NCBI RefSeq assembly: GCF_016860525.1
Contig: NZ_BNEA01000015.1
Span: 3,782,001 to 3,846,000, forward strand
Origin: Streptomyces rubradiris
GTDB lineage: Bacteria > Actinomycetota > Actinomycetes > Streptomycetales > Streptomycetaceae
Direction: 5' to 3'
Length of the DNA stretch: 64,000 nucleotides
The position numbers and the translations under genes are program-made. Below are positions 1 through 8,723 of the stretch, piece after piece (position 1 is the first letter of the stretch; the number at the start of each line of letters is the position of its first letter). Under the pieces are notes generated by a model. That model was not told the origin of the DNA and made no database searches. It saw only the letters and a program-made list of their open reading frames with translations.

Positions 1-1299
1 GATCAGGCCCACCCGGTGCTTGAGGGCGTCGGTCCAGGCGCGGCCGTAGCCGGTGGAGCCGCGGTAGTTGACGCGGACCACCGCGTAGCCGTGGTCGACC
101 CAGGCCGCCGGGCCCGCCGCGAAGGAGTCGCTGTCGTGCCAGGTCGGGCCGCCGTGCAGGTCGAAGACGGTGGGGAGGGGACCCGTGGCGCCCGCCGGCT
201 TCTGGACGAGGGCGTGGATGCGGCCGCCGGGGCCCTCCACCCACACGTCCTCCACCGGCACCGACGGCGGGCACGCCATGCCCGGGGAGTCCAGCACCAC
301 ACCGCCCGCCGTGGACCGCACCGCCGGGGGTTCGGCGGCCGACGACCACAGGTACTCCACGCTGCCGTCGGGGCGGGCCGTCGCGCCGGAGACCGTGCCG
401 GGCGGGGTCGGGATGCGGGTCAGCTCGCGGGCCGCCAGGTCGTACCGGAACAGCTCGCTGCGGGCCTCGAAGCCGTGCACGACGAGCAGCGCCGAGCCGT
501 CCGGGTACCACTCGGCGCCGAGGTCGCCCGGCAGGTCCAGCGCCAGGTCCGTCTCCTCGCCCGTCGCCACGTCCCACACCATCGGCTCCCAGCGGCCCCG
601 GCGCTGATGGCCGACGAGCAGCCGGGTGTCGCCGTCGACCGGGGCGAAGCCCAGCACCTCCAGGCCCAGCTCCTCGACACCGCCCTTGGTGTCGTCCAGC
701 TCGGCGACCGTCGTGCCGTCCGGGCGCAGCACCCGCAGGGCCGCGTGCATGGCGTCGCCGTGCTCGGTGTGCTCGATCGCGATCAGCGAGCCGTCGTGGG
801 AGAGGTCGCCGACGCCCGCCGACTCGCGGTGCCGGTAGATCTCCACCGTCTCCGCGCCCTCGCGCGCCAGGTGGACCGTCGTGCCGTCGTCGTCCGTGGA
901 GCGGCCCACGACCGCCGTGCGGCCGTCGCGGGACAGGGCCAGGCCGGCCGGGTAGGACGGGGCCAGGCCGGGCACGGCCGGCTCGTCCGGGCCGCCCGTG
1001 AAGGGCTGGCGGCGCCAGATGCCGAACTCGTCGCCGTCCTTGTCGTCGAACCACCAGATCCACGCGCCGTCCGGGGAGAGCACGCCGTCCGTCGTGCCGT
1101 TCGGCCGGTCGGTCACCTGCCGCCGCTCGCCCGTCGCGCGGTCCCACGCGTACAGCTCGTACGTCCCCGTCGCGTTCGACACGAACAGGGCGCGGTCCGG
1201 CGCGTCCTCCGCCCAGTCGGGCAGCGAGACCCGCGGCGCCCTGAAACGCTGCTCCCAGTCCGGCATGTCCGGTGTGTCCGGCGTCCTGCTCTCACTCAT
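1..1299 (-). CDS. S9 family peptidase (prolyl oligopeptidase-like), 3' end outside window
   Basis: Reading the minus strand from ATG at 1299 gives 433 residues with no stop before the window edge. The N-terminal part (from MSESRTPDTPDMPDWEQRF) is a beta-propeller-like region with repeated 'LSPDGAWIWWF'-type blades. The last ~60 residues enter an alpha/beta-hydrolase fold: FDLHGGPTWHDSDSF carries the HGGP oxyanion motif, then VDHGYAVVRVNYRGSTGYG, which is characteristic of S9 acyl-aminoacyl/dipeptidyl peptidases. The catalytic Ser, Asp and His lie beyond position 1. An in-frame ATG at 1311 is an alternative start; neither has a strong ribosome binding site. Probably a cytoplasmic serine peptidase acting on short peptides (family knowledge). 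Confidence 0.88.
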   Translation of the reverse strand, partial: MSESRTPDTPDMPDWEQRFRAPRVSLPDWAEDAPDRALFVSNATGTYELYAWDRATGERRQVTDRPNGTTDGVLSPDGAWIWWFDDKDGDEFGIWRRQPFTGGPDEPAVPGLAPSYPAGLALSRDGRTAVVGRSTDDDGTTVHLAREGAETVEIYRHRESAGVGDLSHDGSLIAIEHTEHGDAMHAALRVLRPDGTTVAELDDTKGGVEELGLEVLGFAPVDGDTRLLVGHQRRGRWEPMVWDVATGEETDLALDLPGDLGAEWYPDGSALLVVHGFEARSELFRYDLAARELTRIPTPPGTVSGATARPDGSVEYLWSSAAEPPAVRSTAGGVVLDSPGMACPPSVPVEDVWVEGPGGRIHALVQKPAGATGPLPTVFDLHGGPTWHDSDSFAAGPAAWVDHGYAVVRVNYRGSTGYGRAWTDALKHRVGLI

Positions 1300-1363
1300 G
1301 GCCCCAGTCATGCGCCCATACTGCCTGGCCGCGCCGACAATTGGGTGGCGGGTGTGCGCAGCC

Positions 1364-1372
1364 TGTGGATAA
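1364..1372 (-). promoter_or_regulatory. Isolated DnaA-box-like 9-mer overlapping a possible -10
   Basis: The minus strand reads TTATCCACA, an exact match to the classical DnaA box, 10 bp before the methyltransferase start at 1382. On the plus strand the same bases contain TAACTT (1370-1375), a possible -10 hexamer spaced so that transcription could begin at the ATG (leaderless mRNA). No convincing -35 or second DnaA box was seen, so both readings are tentative. Confidence 0.3.
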
Positions 1373-1381
1373 CTTCCGGGC

Positions 1382-2395
1382 ATGAGCATTTCCGCCGCCT
1401 CCTCGCCCATATCCGACGGATCCGGCGCCGAAGGGTCCTCTCCGTCCGGCCTCGACGGCCACATTCCCGACGCCCGCGCCACCGACGGCCGCGCCACCGA
1501 CGGTCACATTCCCTACGGCCGCGCCGCCGACGGCCACATTCCCGACGCCCGCGCCGCCGACGGTCACACTCCCGACGCCCGCGTTCCCGACGGCTGGCGC
1601 GAGGACAACCGGGCCATGTGGGACGAGCGGGTGCCGCTCCACGTCGCCGGTCCCTTCTACGACCTCGCCGGCTTCCGCACCCGCCGCGACGACCTGCGCG
1701 ACTTCGAGACGGCGGAGGTCGGTGACGTCACCGGCAAGACGCTCCTGCACCTGCAGTGCCACATCGGCACCGACACCCTCTCCTGGGCCCACCGGGGCGC
1801 CGCCCGCGTCGTCGGCCTGGACTTCTCCGCCCCCGCCGTGGCGGCGGCCCGCGCCCTCGCCGCCGACCTCGGCTACGGCCCCGAGCGGGCGGCCTTCGTC
1901 ACCAGTGACGTGTACGACGCGGCCGAGGCGGTGCCCGAGCCGTCGTACGACATCGTCTACACCGGGCTCGGCGCCCTGTGCTGGCTGCCGGACATCCGGC
2001 GCTGGGCGGAGACGGCGGCCTCCCTTGTCGCGCCCGGCGGGTTCCTGTACCTCGCCGAGTTCCACCCGATCACCGAGTCCCTGGACGACGAGACCGGCAC
2101 CCGGATCGTGCGGGACTACTTCGCCCGGGACGCGCAGGTGTGGGACGACCCGGGCACCTACGCCGACCGGGACGCCGCAACCGTCCACAACCGCAGCGTG
2201 GAGTGGCAGCACACCCTCGGGGACGTCGTCTCCGCGCTCGCCGCCGCCGGGCTGCGCGTGGAGTTCCTGCACGAGCACGACGTCTCGCTCTTCCCGCGCT
2301 TCGCGAACTTCGAGGTCCGCGACGGCTACCACCGCTTCCCCGCGGGCCATCCGCGCGTCCCGCTGATCTACTCCCTGAAGGCGAGCAAGAGCTGA
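1382..2395 (+). CDS. Class I SAM-dependent methyltransferase with repeat-rich N-terminus
   Basis: 337 residues. Residues 1-69 are low complexity, built of DGHIPDARA-type decapeptides. The conserved part starts at DGWREDNRAMWDERVPLH (about residue 70), with the SAM-binding motif LLHLQCHIGTDTLSWAHRGA, the acidic loop VVGLDFS, a motif near DIVYTGLGALCWLPD and the post-motif APGGFLYLAEFHP. This is the standard Rossmann methyltransferase order; the substrate is unknown. The start at 1382 lacks an obvious ribosome binding site, fitting a leaderless transcript, but it could also mean that translation really starts later and the repeat tract is not translated. The next gene (SURF1) follows after 34 bp and may be cotranscribed. 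Confidence 0.8.
   Translation: MSISAASSPISDGSGAEGSSPSGLDGHIPDARATDGRATDGHIPYGRAADGHIPDARAADGHTPDARVPDGWREDNRAMWDERVPLHVAGPFYDLAGFRTRRDDLRDFETAEVGDVTGKTLLHLQCHIGTDTLSWAHRGAARVVGLDFSAPAVAAARALAADLGYGPERAAFVTSDVYDAAEAVPEPSYDIVYTGLGALCWLPDIRRWAETAASLVAPGGFLYLAEFHPITESLDDETGTRIVRDYFARDAQVWDDPGTYADRDAATVHNRSVEWQHTLGDVVSALAAAGLRVEFLHEHDVSLFPRFANFEVRDGYHRFPAGHPRVPLIYSLKASKS
1454..1588 (+). repeat. Intragenic 30-bp tandem repeat (4 full units plus a 15-bp unit)
   Basis: Codons 25-69 of the methyltransferase consist of DGHIPDARAT, DGRAT, DGHIPYGRAA, DGHIPDARAA and DGHTPDARVP. The units are 30 bp except the second (15 bp), so copy-number change keeps the frame. Imperfect copies suggest an old expansion. 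Confidence 0.85.
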
Positions 2396-2429
2396 CCCGA
2401 GGCCGGGGCACCGGGGCGGGCGCCGTACC

Positions 2430-3230
2430 GTGGAGGGCGTGTACCGGTTTCTGCTGACACCCCGCTGGTGGGGCATCAACGTCTTCGTGCTGCTCGCCAT
2501 CCCGTTCTGCGTCTTCATGGGGTCGTGGCAGCTGAGCCGGTTCGAGGGGCGGGTGCAGGACCACCGCTCCGCGACCGAACAGGCCACGTCCGGCCGGGCC
2601 GAGGCCGCGCGCCCGCTGGCCTCCATGCTGCCCGTCGACAAGAGCACCTCCGGCCGGCGGGTCACGGCCAGCGGGCACTACGGCAGGCAGCTGCTGGTGC
2701 CCGGCCGGGAGCTGGACGGCAAGCGCGGCTTCTACGTCCTCACCCTGCTGCGCACCGACTCCGGCAAGGCGCTGCCCGTGGTCCGGGGCTGGCTGCCGGG
2801 CACGGCGGACCCCGCCAAGGCTCCCGCCCCGCCCGCCGGCGAGGTCACCGTCACCGGCGCGCTCCAGGCGTCCGAGACCCCGGGGGACAACGGGGTCGCC
2901 GCGCAGGGCGGGCTGCCGGCCGGGCAGACCGCGGCGATCAGCACCGCGTCGCTGGTCAACCTGGTGCCGGACCGGCTGTACGACGCGTGGGTGACGCTGG
3001 ACGAGGGCGACGCCGGGATGAAGGCCGTGCCCGCGAGCGCGCCGAGCGGTACGGGGCTGGACCTGAAGGCGTTCCAGAACCTCGGTTACACCGGCGAGTG
3101 GTTCGTGTTCGCGGGGTTCGTGGTGTTCATGTGGTTCCGGCTGCTGCGGCGGGAGCTGGAGTTCCAGCGGGACGCGGCGCTGGGCCTGGTCCCGGAGGAC
3201 GCGGAGCGGACGCCGGTCCCCAGCGGCTGA
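2430..3230 (+). CDS. SURF1 family cytochrome oxidase assembly protein
   Basis: 266 residues from GTG. An N-terminal membrane helix (WWGINVFVLLAIPFCVFMG) is followed by the family signature GSWQLSRF and an extracytoplasmic domain with VPGRELDGKRGFYVLTLLRT and VVRGWLPG. A second helix, TGEWFVFAGFVVFMWFRLLRRE, closes the protein. This two-helix hairpin is typical of SURF1/Shy1, which assists haem insertion into aa3-type cytochrome c oxidase at the membrane (family knowledge). An alternative GTG at 2439 sits immediately after GGAGGG, too close to be ideal. The gene lies 34 bp after the methyltransferase and is convergent with the next gene. Confidence 0.87.
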   Translation: MEGVYRFLLTPRWWGINVFVLLAIPFCVFMGSWQLSRFEGRVQDHRSATEQATSGRAEAARPLASMLPVDKSTSGRRVTASGHYGRQLLVPGRELDGKRGFYVLTLLRTDSGKALPVVRGWLPGTADPAKAPAPPAGEVTVTGALQASETPGDNGVAAQGGLPAGQTAAISTASLVNLVPDRLYDAWVTLDEGDAGMKAVPASAPSGTGLDLKAFQNLGYTGEWFVFAGFVVFMWFRLLRRELEFQRDAALGLVPEDAERTPVPSG

Positions 3231-3249
3231 CCCGGCAGGGCCCGCGCCC

Positions 3250-3289
3250 GGCAGGAACAGGCCGGAACCGGCAGGAACAGGCCGGAACC
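3250..3289. repeat. 20-bp direct duplication between convergent genes
   Basis: GGCAGGAACAGGCCGGAACC occurs twice back to back, just after the SURF1 stop and before the 3' end of the membrane protein on the other strand. No function is apparent. Confidence 0.7.
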
Positions 3290-3300
3290 GGCCGCGATGC

Positions 3301-4524
3301 CTACCCGCCCGCCAGCAGCCCCGTGTAGTACACCGTCCCCGCGCACGCCCCCGGCACCACCGCGGTAGCCGACGGTGCGCCGTCCTGCGCCGTGTGGGTG
3401 ACCGCGACGCTGCCGTCGGCCGTGCCGCCCTCGGCGACCAGCTGCGTCGTGACGCCCGGCGACCCGGTGCCGGTACCGGTGTCGGTCGAGCCGCCGGCGG
3501 CGCCCGCCTCCTGGGTCGGCGACGGATCCGGTGACGGACCGCCCGTGCCGGAGCCCCCGTCCGTGCCGTCGCCGCCGGTGACGGGGCAGGTCTCGGAGGG
3601 CACGAAGGCGAACCTCTCCTCGTAGGCCGCCCCGGGTTCGAGGACCAGCGAGGCGACCTCCAGCGAGGGGTCGGGCAGGGCCGTGGCCGCCTGGTCCCCC
3701 GCGGTGTGCCGTACGGCGCCGACCTTGGCCGGGTCCGCCGCGCCCTGGGCCGCGGTGGTGACGCTGCCCGGGCCGGACACCGTACAGGCCGTGCCGGAGA
3801 CGTTGACGATGCGGAAGATGCCGGAGACCACGCCCGCGGAGTCGGGGGCGTTCACGGTGCCGCTCGCGGAGCCCAGCCGGTCCGGCGAGCACGCCGGGAT
3901 GCCGGTGGCCGCGCTGGCCGAGGGTCCGGCGCCGCCGGGGGAGCCGGCGCGGTGGCCGTCCTCGTGGTCCTTCCCGCCGCCCTTGTCCGGCTTCTTGCCG
4001 GGCTTGGTCTTCGTACTCCCGGTGTCCTTCTCGCCGTCCTCGCCGACGGGGCCCTTGTCCTTGCCCTGGCCGGTGCCGCCCTGGGCCTGCGAGGTCTGGC
4101 CGGCCATGGCGGTGTTGGGGCCGGAGCCACCGGAGTTCGAGACGTGCACCAGGGCGGGGATCGCGGTGCCGACGAACAGGGCCGCCGCCGCCACGCCGAC
4201 CACCGCCTGGCGCTTGCGGGCGCGGCGGGCGGGGATCGCCCGGCGCAGATGCTCCAGGGTGTCCCCGCGCGGCTCGATGTCCTCCACCGCCGAGTGCAGC
4301 AGGCGGCGCAAATCCGGCTCGTCCGCGTCGGGTCCGAAGAGGCCGTCCGGTGAGTCGGTGACCGGGCCGGGCCTTGCGGGGCCCGTGCCGTCGGGGCCGT
4401 GGTTCACAGTTCCGTTCCCAGCGTGCGTTGGCGTGTGCGGTTGCCCGTCGCGGCGTGCCGGCTCGTGCCAGGCGCGGGGCTCGTGACGTTCATGGGGGTC
4501 GCCCCCTTCGGCGTGGTCGCTCAT
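3301..4524 (-). CDS. One-pass membrane protein coupled to an ECF sigma factor (candidate regulator of it)
   Basis: 407 residues. A charged cytoplasmic N-terminus (about 150 aa, containing LRRLLHSAVEDIEPRGDTLEHLRRAIPARRARKR) precedes one membrane helix, AVVGVAAAALFVGTAIPALV, and a Gly/Ser/Thr/Pro-rich extracytoplasmic region with scattered Cys. Its ATG overlaps the stop of the upstream sigma gene by ATGA, so the two are probably translationally coupled. This layout matches membrane partners of SigE-type ECF factors in Streptomyces, but there is no recognisable zinc-binding anti-sigma (HXXXCXXC) motif, so anti-sigma function is inference only. It could equally be a cell-envelope protein that the sigma factor controls. 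Confidence 0.75.
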   Translation of the reverse strand: MSDHAEGGDPHERHEPRAWHEPARRDGQPHTPTHAGNGTVNHGPDGTGPARPGPVTDSPDGLFGPDADEPDLRRLLHSAVEDIEPRGDTLEHLRRAIPARRARKRQAVVGVAAAALFVGTAIPALVHVSNSGGSGPNTAMAGQTSQAQGGTGQGKDKGPVGEDGEKDTGSTKTKPGKKPDKGGGKDHEDGHRAGSPGGAGPSASAATGIPACSPDRLGSASGTVNAPDSAGVVSGIFRIVNVSGTACTVSGPGSVTTAAQGAADPAKVGAVRHTAGDQAATALPDPSLEVASLVLEPGAAYEERFAFVPSETCPVTGGDGTDGGSGTGGPSPDPSPTQEAGAAGGSTDTGTGTGSPGVTTQLVAEGGTADGSVAVTHTAQDGAPSATAVVPGACAGTVYYTGLLAGG

Positions 4525-5201
4525 GCCGGTGTCCTCATGGCCACCCGCAGCGCGGCGATGCCGCGCGAGCCGTACGCCTTCACCGAGCCGAGGGATATGC
4601 CGAGCGTCTCGGCGACCTGGGCCTCGGTCATGTCCGCGAAGTACCGCAGCACGAGCACCTCGCGCTGGCGGCGCTGGAGGCCCTTCATCGCCTTGATGAG
4701 GTCCCGGCGCTCCAGCTGGTCGTAGGCGCCCTCCTCCGCGCTCGCGGCGTCGGGCATCGGCTTGGAGAGCAGCTTCAGGCCGAGGATGCGGCGGCGCAGC
4801 GTGGACCGGGAGAGGTTGACGACCGTCTGCCGCAGGTAGGCGAGGGTCTTCTCGGGGTCGCGGACGCGTCGGCGGGCCGAGTGGACGCGGATGAACGCCT
4901 CCTGGACGACGTCCTCGCAGGAGGCGGTGTCGTCGAGGAGGAGCGCGGCGAGACCCAGCAGCGAGCGGTAGTGCGCCCGGTAGGTCTCGGTGAGGTGGTC
5001 GACGGTGGTCCCGGCGGCCTCGGCCGTCACGGCGCCCGGAGTCTCCTCGGCGCCGTCACGCTGACTGGGTATGCGGGCGGGCCGCGCTGCGGGCATGGGC
5101 GCGATCACCGGCATGCCGCCGGACGTGCGGGGCCGGAGCGCCGGACGCGGCCGCAGGGCCGCGCCGCCGGGGGCCACACTGAGTTCGAGTACCTCTGCCA
5201 C
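4521..5201 (-). CDS. ECF-type RNA polymerase sigma factor (SigE family)
   Basis: 226 residues from GTG. After a Pro/Arg-rich leader of about 65 residues come region 2 (YRAHYRSLLGLAALLLDD...CEDVVQEAFIRVH, the core RNAP-binding helix and -10 recognition) and region 4 (LQRRQREVLVLRYFADMTEAQVAETLGISLGSVKAYGSRGIAALR, a helix-turn-helix for -35 recognition). There is no region 1.1 or 3, hence an ECF factor. It is the first gene of a two-gene unit with the coupled membrane protein downstream (4-bp overlap). The upstream 320 bp separates it from the asd-like gene's 3' end and should hold its promoter; I could not define one confidently. Confidence 0.9.
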   Translation of the reverse strand: MAEVLELSVAPGGAALRPRPALRPRTSGGMPVIAPMPAARPARIPSQRDGAEETPGAVTAEAAGTTVDHLTETYRAHYRSLLGLAALLLDDTASCEDVVQEAFIRVHSARRRVRDPEKTLAYLRQTVVNLSRSTLRRRILGLKLLSKPMPDAASAEEGAYDQLERRDLIKAMKGLQRRQREVLVLRYFADMTEAQVAETLGISLGSVKAYGSRGIAALRVAMRTPA

Positions 5202-5321
5202 GCCAGTTGGACACGCCTCCCCCCTCGGGGGTTGTACGTGCCGGGCGTCACATGTGCGACAACCGGCCGTGCCTCAAGTGCCGTCATGCGTCCCGCTCTT
5301 CCCTTATGTCCCATTTGAACG

Positions 5322-5365
5322 GGCGTCCCCACGCCCCGATCACGGCGTCCCCACGCCAGGATCAA
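5322..5365. repeat. 22-bp direct repeat in the sigma-gene upstream region
   Basis: Two adjacent copies of GGCGTCCCCACGCC plus about 8 bp (differing at two or three bases) lie in the 323-bp gap 5202-5524. The gap also contains a 7-bp CTCCCCG/CGGGGAG pair (5403-5439) with a long loop. No gene is supported there. Confidence 0.6.
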
Positions 5366-5524
5366 CACGCCCCCAGGCCCCGCAAGGGTGACCGCAAAGA
5401 CGCTCCCCGCCCTCCGTACGGTTGCGGAAGACGGGGAGTGAAATCCTCTGCTGCCAAGAGGGACGGTTCAAGGGAATTGGACCATGCTCCCGGCCACACT
5501 TCTTACGCGGATCCTACAAAGCCG

Positions 5525-6607
5525 TCACACCCGGCCGGCCGCCCCGGCCTCTTCCCCGTCGGCCGGCCCGGCGAGCAGCTCCGCGATCTGCACACAGTTC
5601 AGGGCGGCGCCCTTGCGCAGGTTGTCGCCGCACACGAAGAACTCCAGCGCGGCCGGATCGTCCAGGGCCCGGCGCAGCCGCCCGACCCAGGTCGGATCGG
5701 TGCCCACCACGTCGGCCGGGGTGGGGAACTCGCCGGCGGCCGGGTCGTCGCACAGCACCACGCCCGGCGCGGTCGCGAGGATCTCCCGGGCGCCGTCGAC
5801 CGCGACCTCGCGCTGGAAGCGGGCGTGCACGGTCATCGAGTGCGTGGTGACCACCGGCACCTGGACGCAGGTCACCGCGACCGGCAGCGCGGCCAGGCCG
5901 AGGACCTTGCGGGACTCCTCGCGCACCGCCAGCTCCCGCGCCGACCAGCCGTCCGCCCGCGGCGGCCCGGCCCACGGCACGACGTTCAGCGCGACCGGCT
6001 CCGGGAACGGCCCGGCGGCGTCCCCGACGGCCCGCCTGAGGTCCCCCGGCTGCGTGCCCAGCTCGGTCCCGGCCACCAGGGCCAGCTGGGCCCGCAGGGC
6101 GTCCACCCCGGCCCGCCCGGCCCCGCTCGCCGCCTCGTACGACGACACCACCAGCTCGCGCAGGCCGTACTCGGCGTGCAGCGCGCCCAGGGCGACGATC
6201 ATCGTCAGGGTGGTGCTGCCGGGGCTCGCGACGATCCCGCGCGGGCGGGAGCGCAGCGCGTGCGGATTGACCTCGGGCACCACGAGCGGCACGTCCGCGT
6301 CGGCCCGGAAGGCACCGGAGCGGTCGACGACGACCGCGCCGCGCGCGGCGGCGACCGGCGCCCAGGCGGCGGCGACCTCCTCGGGCACGTCGAACAGCGC
6401 GATGTCGACCCCGTCGAAGGCGTCCTCCGACAGGGCCGTGACCTCGACCTGCACCCCGCGCACGGTCAGCTTGCGGCCGGCCGAGCGCGCGGAGGCGATC
6501 AGCCGGATCTCGCCCCAGATGTCCGCGCGCTCGGACAGGATCCGGAGCATGACCGTGCCGACGGCCCCGGTCGCTCCCACGACCGCGAGCGTCGGCCCAC
6601 CGGTCAT
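5525..6607 (-). CDS. Aspartate-semialdehyde dehydrogenase paralogue with altered active site
   Basis: 360 residues, full length for ASADH: N-terminal NADP-binding Rossmann motif VVGATGAVGTVMLRIL, then the catalytic/dimerisation domain. The overall fold signatures are intact (VVVDRSGAFR, LVVPEVNPHAL, NVVPW, RKGAALNCVQIAE), but the catalytic signature PNC(S/T)T reads SPGSTT, so the nucleophilic Cys is Ser131. The YQAASG glutamine is Glu158 (SYEAASG), and the substrate Arg of CVRV is Gln249 (CVQVPVVTTH). Only His256 is kept. The gene lies 16 bp downstream of lysC, in the ask-asd order known from actinomycetes, so it should make beta-aspartyl-phosphate reductase. The residues argue that it is inactive or does something else, and a second, active asd elsewhere would be expected. 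Confidence 0.85.
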   Translation of the reverse strand: MTGGPTLAVVGATGAVGTVMLRILSERADIWGEIRLIASARSAGRKLTVRGVQVEVTALSEDAFDGVDIALFDVPEEVAAAWAPVAAARGAVVVDRSGAFRADADVPLVVPEVNPHALRSRPRGIVASPGSTTLTMIVALGALHAEYGLRELVVSSYEAASGAGRAGVDALRAQLALVAGTELGTQPGDLRRAVGDAAGPFPEPVALNVVPWAGPPRADGWSARELAVREESRKVLGLAALPVAVTCVQVPVVTTHSMTVHARFQREVAVDGAREILATAPGVVLCDDPAAGEFPTPADVVGTDPTWVGRLRRALDDPAALEFFVCGDNLRKGAALNCVQIAELLAGPADGEEAGAAGRV

Positions 6608-6623
6608 CGGGCCGTACCCCGGC

Positions 6624-7895
6624 TCATCGGCCGGTGCCTCCGTAGACGACGGCCTCGTCGGAGTCGGAGTCGAGCCCGAAGGCGGTGTGCACGGCGCGGA
6701 CGGCCTCGGGCACGTCGTCGGCGCGCGTGACGACCGAGATGCGGATCTCGGAGGTGGAGATCAGCTCGATGTTCACGCCCGCGTTGCTCAGCGCCTCGAA
6801 GAACGCGGCGGTGACGCCCGGGTTGGTCTTCATGCCGGCGCCGACCAGGGAGATCTTGCCGATCTGGTCGTCGTAGCGCAGCGAGTCGAAGCCGATGCCG
6901 GGGCGGTTCTTCTCCAGCGCGTCGATGGCCTTGCGGCCCTCGGTCTTCGGCAGGGTGAAGGAGATGTCCGTCAGCCCGGTGGAGGCGGCGGACACGTTCT
7001 GCACGACCATGTCGATGTTGACCTCGGCATCGGCGATGGTCCGGAAGATCGCGGCGGCCTCACCCGGCTTGTCCGGCACACCGACGACCGTGATCTTGGC
7101 CTCGGAGGTGTCGTGCGCGACACCGGAGATGATGGCCTGCTCCACCTTCTTGTCCCCAATCGGCTCACTGCTGACCCACGTGCCCTGCAGTCCGCTGAAC
7201 GAGGACCGGACATGGATCGGGATGTTGTAACGGCGGGCGTACTCCACACAGCGGTGGAGCAGCACCTTGGACCCGGACGAGGCCAGCTCCAGCATGTCCT
7301 CGAAGGAGATCCAGTCGATCTTCCGGGCCTTCTTCACCACCCGCGGGTCGGCGGTGAACACGCCGTCGACGTCGGTGTAGATCTCGCAGACCTCGGCGTC
7401 CAGCGCGGCGGCCAGCGCCACGGCCGTCGTGTCGGACCCGCCACGCCCCAGCGTGGTGATGTCCTTCTTGTCCTGGCTGACGCCCTGGAACCCGGCGACG
7501 ATCGCGATGTTGCCCTCGTCCAGCGCGGTGCGGATGCGGCCCGGCGTGACGTCGATGATCCGGGCTTTGTTGTGGACCGAGTCGGTGATCACGCCCGCCT
7601 GGCTGCCGGTGAACGACTGGGCCTCGTGGCCCAGGTTTTTGATCGCCATCGCCAGCAGGGCCATGGAGATCCGCTCTCCGGCGGTCAGCAGCATGTCGAA
7701 CTCCCGGCCGGCAGGCATCGGAGACACCTGCTCGGCGAGATCGATCAGCTCGTCCGTCGTGTCGCCCATCGCGGAAACGACGACGACAACCTGGTTGCCG
7801 TTCTTCTTCGCTTCCACGATCCGCTTGGCGACGCGCTTGATGCCCTCGGCATCGGCTACGGAGGAGCCTCCGTACTTCTGCACGACAAGGCCCAC
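6624..7895 (-). CDS. lysC: Aspartokinase (aspartate kinase), alpha/beta-type
   Basis: 423 residues from GTG at 7895, chosen because GAGGAG lies 6-7 nt upstream and because VVQKYGGSS is the family N-terminus; the frame is open further upstream but without support. The kinase domain has [30 protein letters not shown] and [16 protein letters not shown]. Two ACT domains follow ([20 protein letters not shown] and [22 protein letters not shown]), the site of feedback by lysine/threonine in relatives. An internal GTG at 7145 preceded by GGGGACAAG would give a 173-residue regulatory beta subunit like that of Corynebacterium LysC (inference). It catalyses phosphorylation of aspartate, the first step to Lys, Thr, Met and diaminopimelate. 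Confidence 0.97.
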   Translation of the reverse strand: MGLVVQKYGGSSVADAEGIKRVAKRIVEAKKNGNQVVVVVSAMGDTTDELIDLAEQVSPMPAGREFDMLLTAGERISMALLAMAIKNLGHEAQSFTGSQAGVITDSVHNKARIIDVTPGRIRTALDEGNIAIVAGFQGVSQDKKDITTLGRGGSDTTAVALAAALDAEVCEIYTDVDGVFTADPRVVKKARKIDWISFEDMLELASSGSKVLLHRCVEYARRYNIPIHVRSSFSGLQGTWVSSEPIGDKKVEQAIISGVAHDTSEAKITVVGVPDKPGEAAAIFRTIADAEVNIDMVVQNVSAASTGLTDISFTLPKTEGRKAIDALEKNRPGIGFDSLRYDDQIGKISLVGAGMKTNPGVTAAFFEALSNAGVNIELISTSEIRISVVTRADDVPEAVRAVHTAFGLDSDSDEAVVYGGTGR

Positions 7896-8060
7896 GTGCG
7901 CTCCTCGCTCGGTTCGTTTGTGTCGGCTCAGTCTATCGAGCGTCCGAATTCCACCCACCTGCTCCCGCATGGTGAGACATCGTCCGCCCAGGTCCGACCC
8001 TGCCCAGCGGGCCGCGCACCACTCCGAAAGTGCCCCGGCTCACAAACGGCCGCCCGGCCG

Positions 8061-8723
8061 CTACTTCACCGGCCGGATGCCCAGCGGCGCGCCGATCTCC
8101 TGGGCCATGACCCGGCCGGCCTCGAACTCCAGCGTCTCGTCGCCGATGTCGGCCTGGTCGGTGTCCAGGCCGTCCAGCTCCTCCAGCGGCTGGTTCAGCC
8201 GGACGTGGATGAGGACGGACTGCAGGGCGCGCAGCACCGCCGAGGCCGTCGCCCCCCAGTTGGAGAAGTACGAGAACTGCCACCACCACAGCGCCTCGGT
8301 GGCACGGCCCGCGCGGTAGTGGGCCATGCCGTGCCTGAGGTCGGTGATGATGTCGGCGAGGTCGTCGGAGATCCGGGCCGGCACGGGCGCCTTGCGGGGC
8401 TCGTACGGGTCGAAGACCTCGGAGTAGACGTCGACCGGGTCCAGCAGCCGGGCGAAGTTCTCACGCAGCCCGTCCACGTCCGGCTCGGGGCCCGGGTCGG
8501 GCTCGTAGCGCTCGTCGGGGACGAAGTCCTCGTGGGCGCCCAGCCGGCCGCCGGCGAGCAGCAGCTGGGAGACCTCCAGGAGGAGGAAGGGGACCGCCGA
8601 GCCCGGCTCGTCGCCCCTGGCCACCTCCGTGACGGCCACCAGGAAGCTCTCCACCTGGTCCGCGATCTGCACCGCGAAGTCGTCCGGGTTCTGCGTCGTG
8701 GCATGCAGCGTGGCGTCAGACAT
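8061..8723 (-). CDS. DUF5063 domain protein
   Basis: 220 residues, soluble and acidic. It contains [39 protein letters not shown] and a [23 protein letters not shown] segment typical of DUF5063, an actinobacterial family of unknown function found beside recR. The start codon lies within the 3' end of recR (8-bp overlap), so it is cotranslated with recR and, further upstream, the ybaB homologue. No catalytic motif was seen. The 165-bp gap to lysC contains no gene. Confidence 0.85.
   Translation of the reverse strand: MSDATLHATTQNPDDFAVQIADQVESFLVAVTEVARGDEPGSAVPFLLLEVSQLLLAGGRLGAHEDFVPDERYEPDPGPEPDVDGLRENFARLLDPVDVYSEVFDPYEPRKAPVPARISDDLADIITDLRHGMAHYRAGRATEALWWWQFSYFSNWGATASAVLRALQSVLIHVRLNQPLEELDGLDTDQADIGDETLEFEAGRVMAQEIGAPLGIRPVK

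Noticed and set aside
1364..1372. Replication origin
   Set aside because: A single DnaA box without a cluster, dnaA or dnaN nearby.
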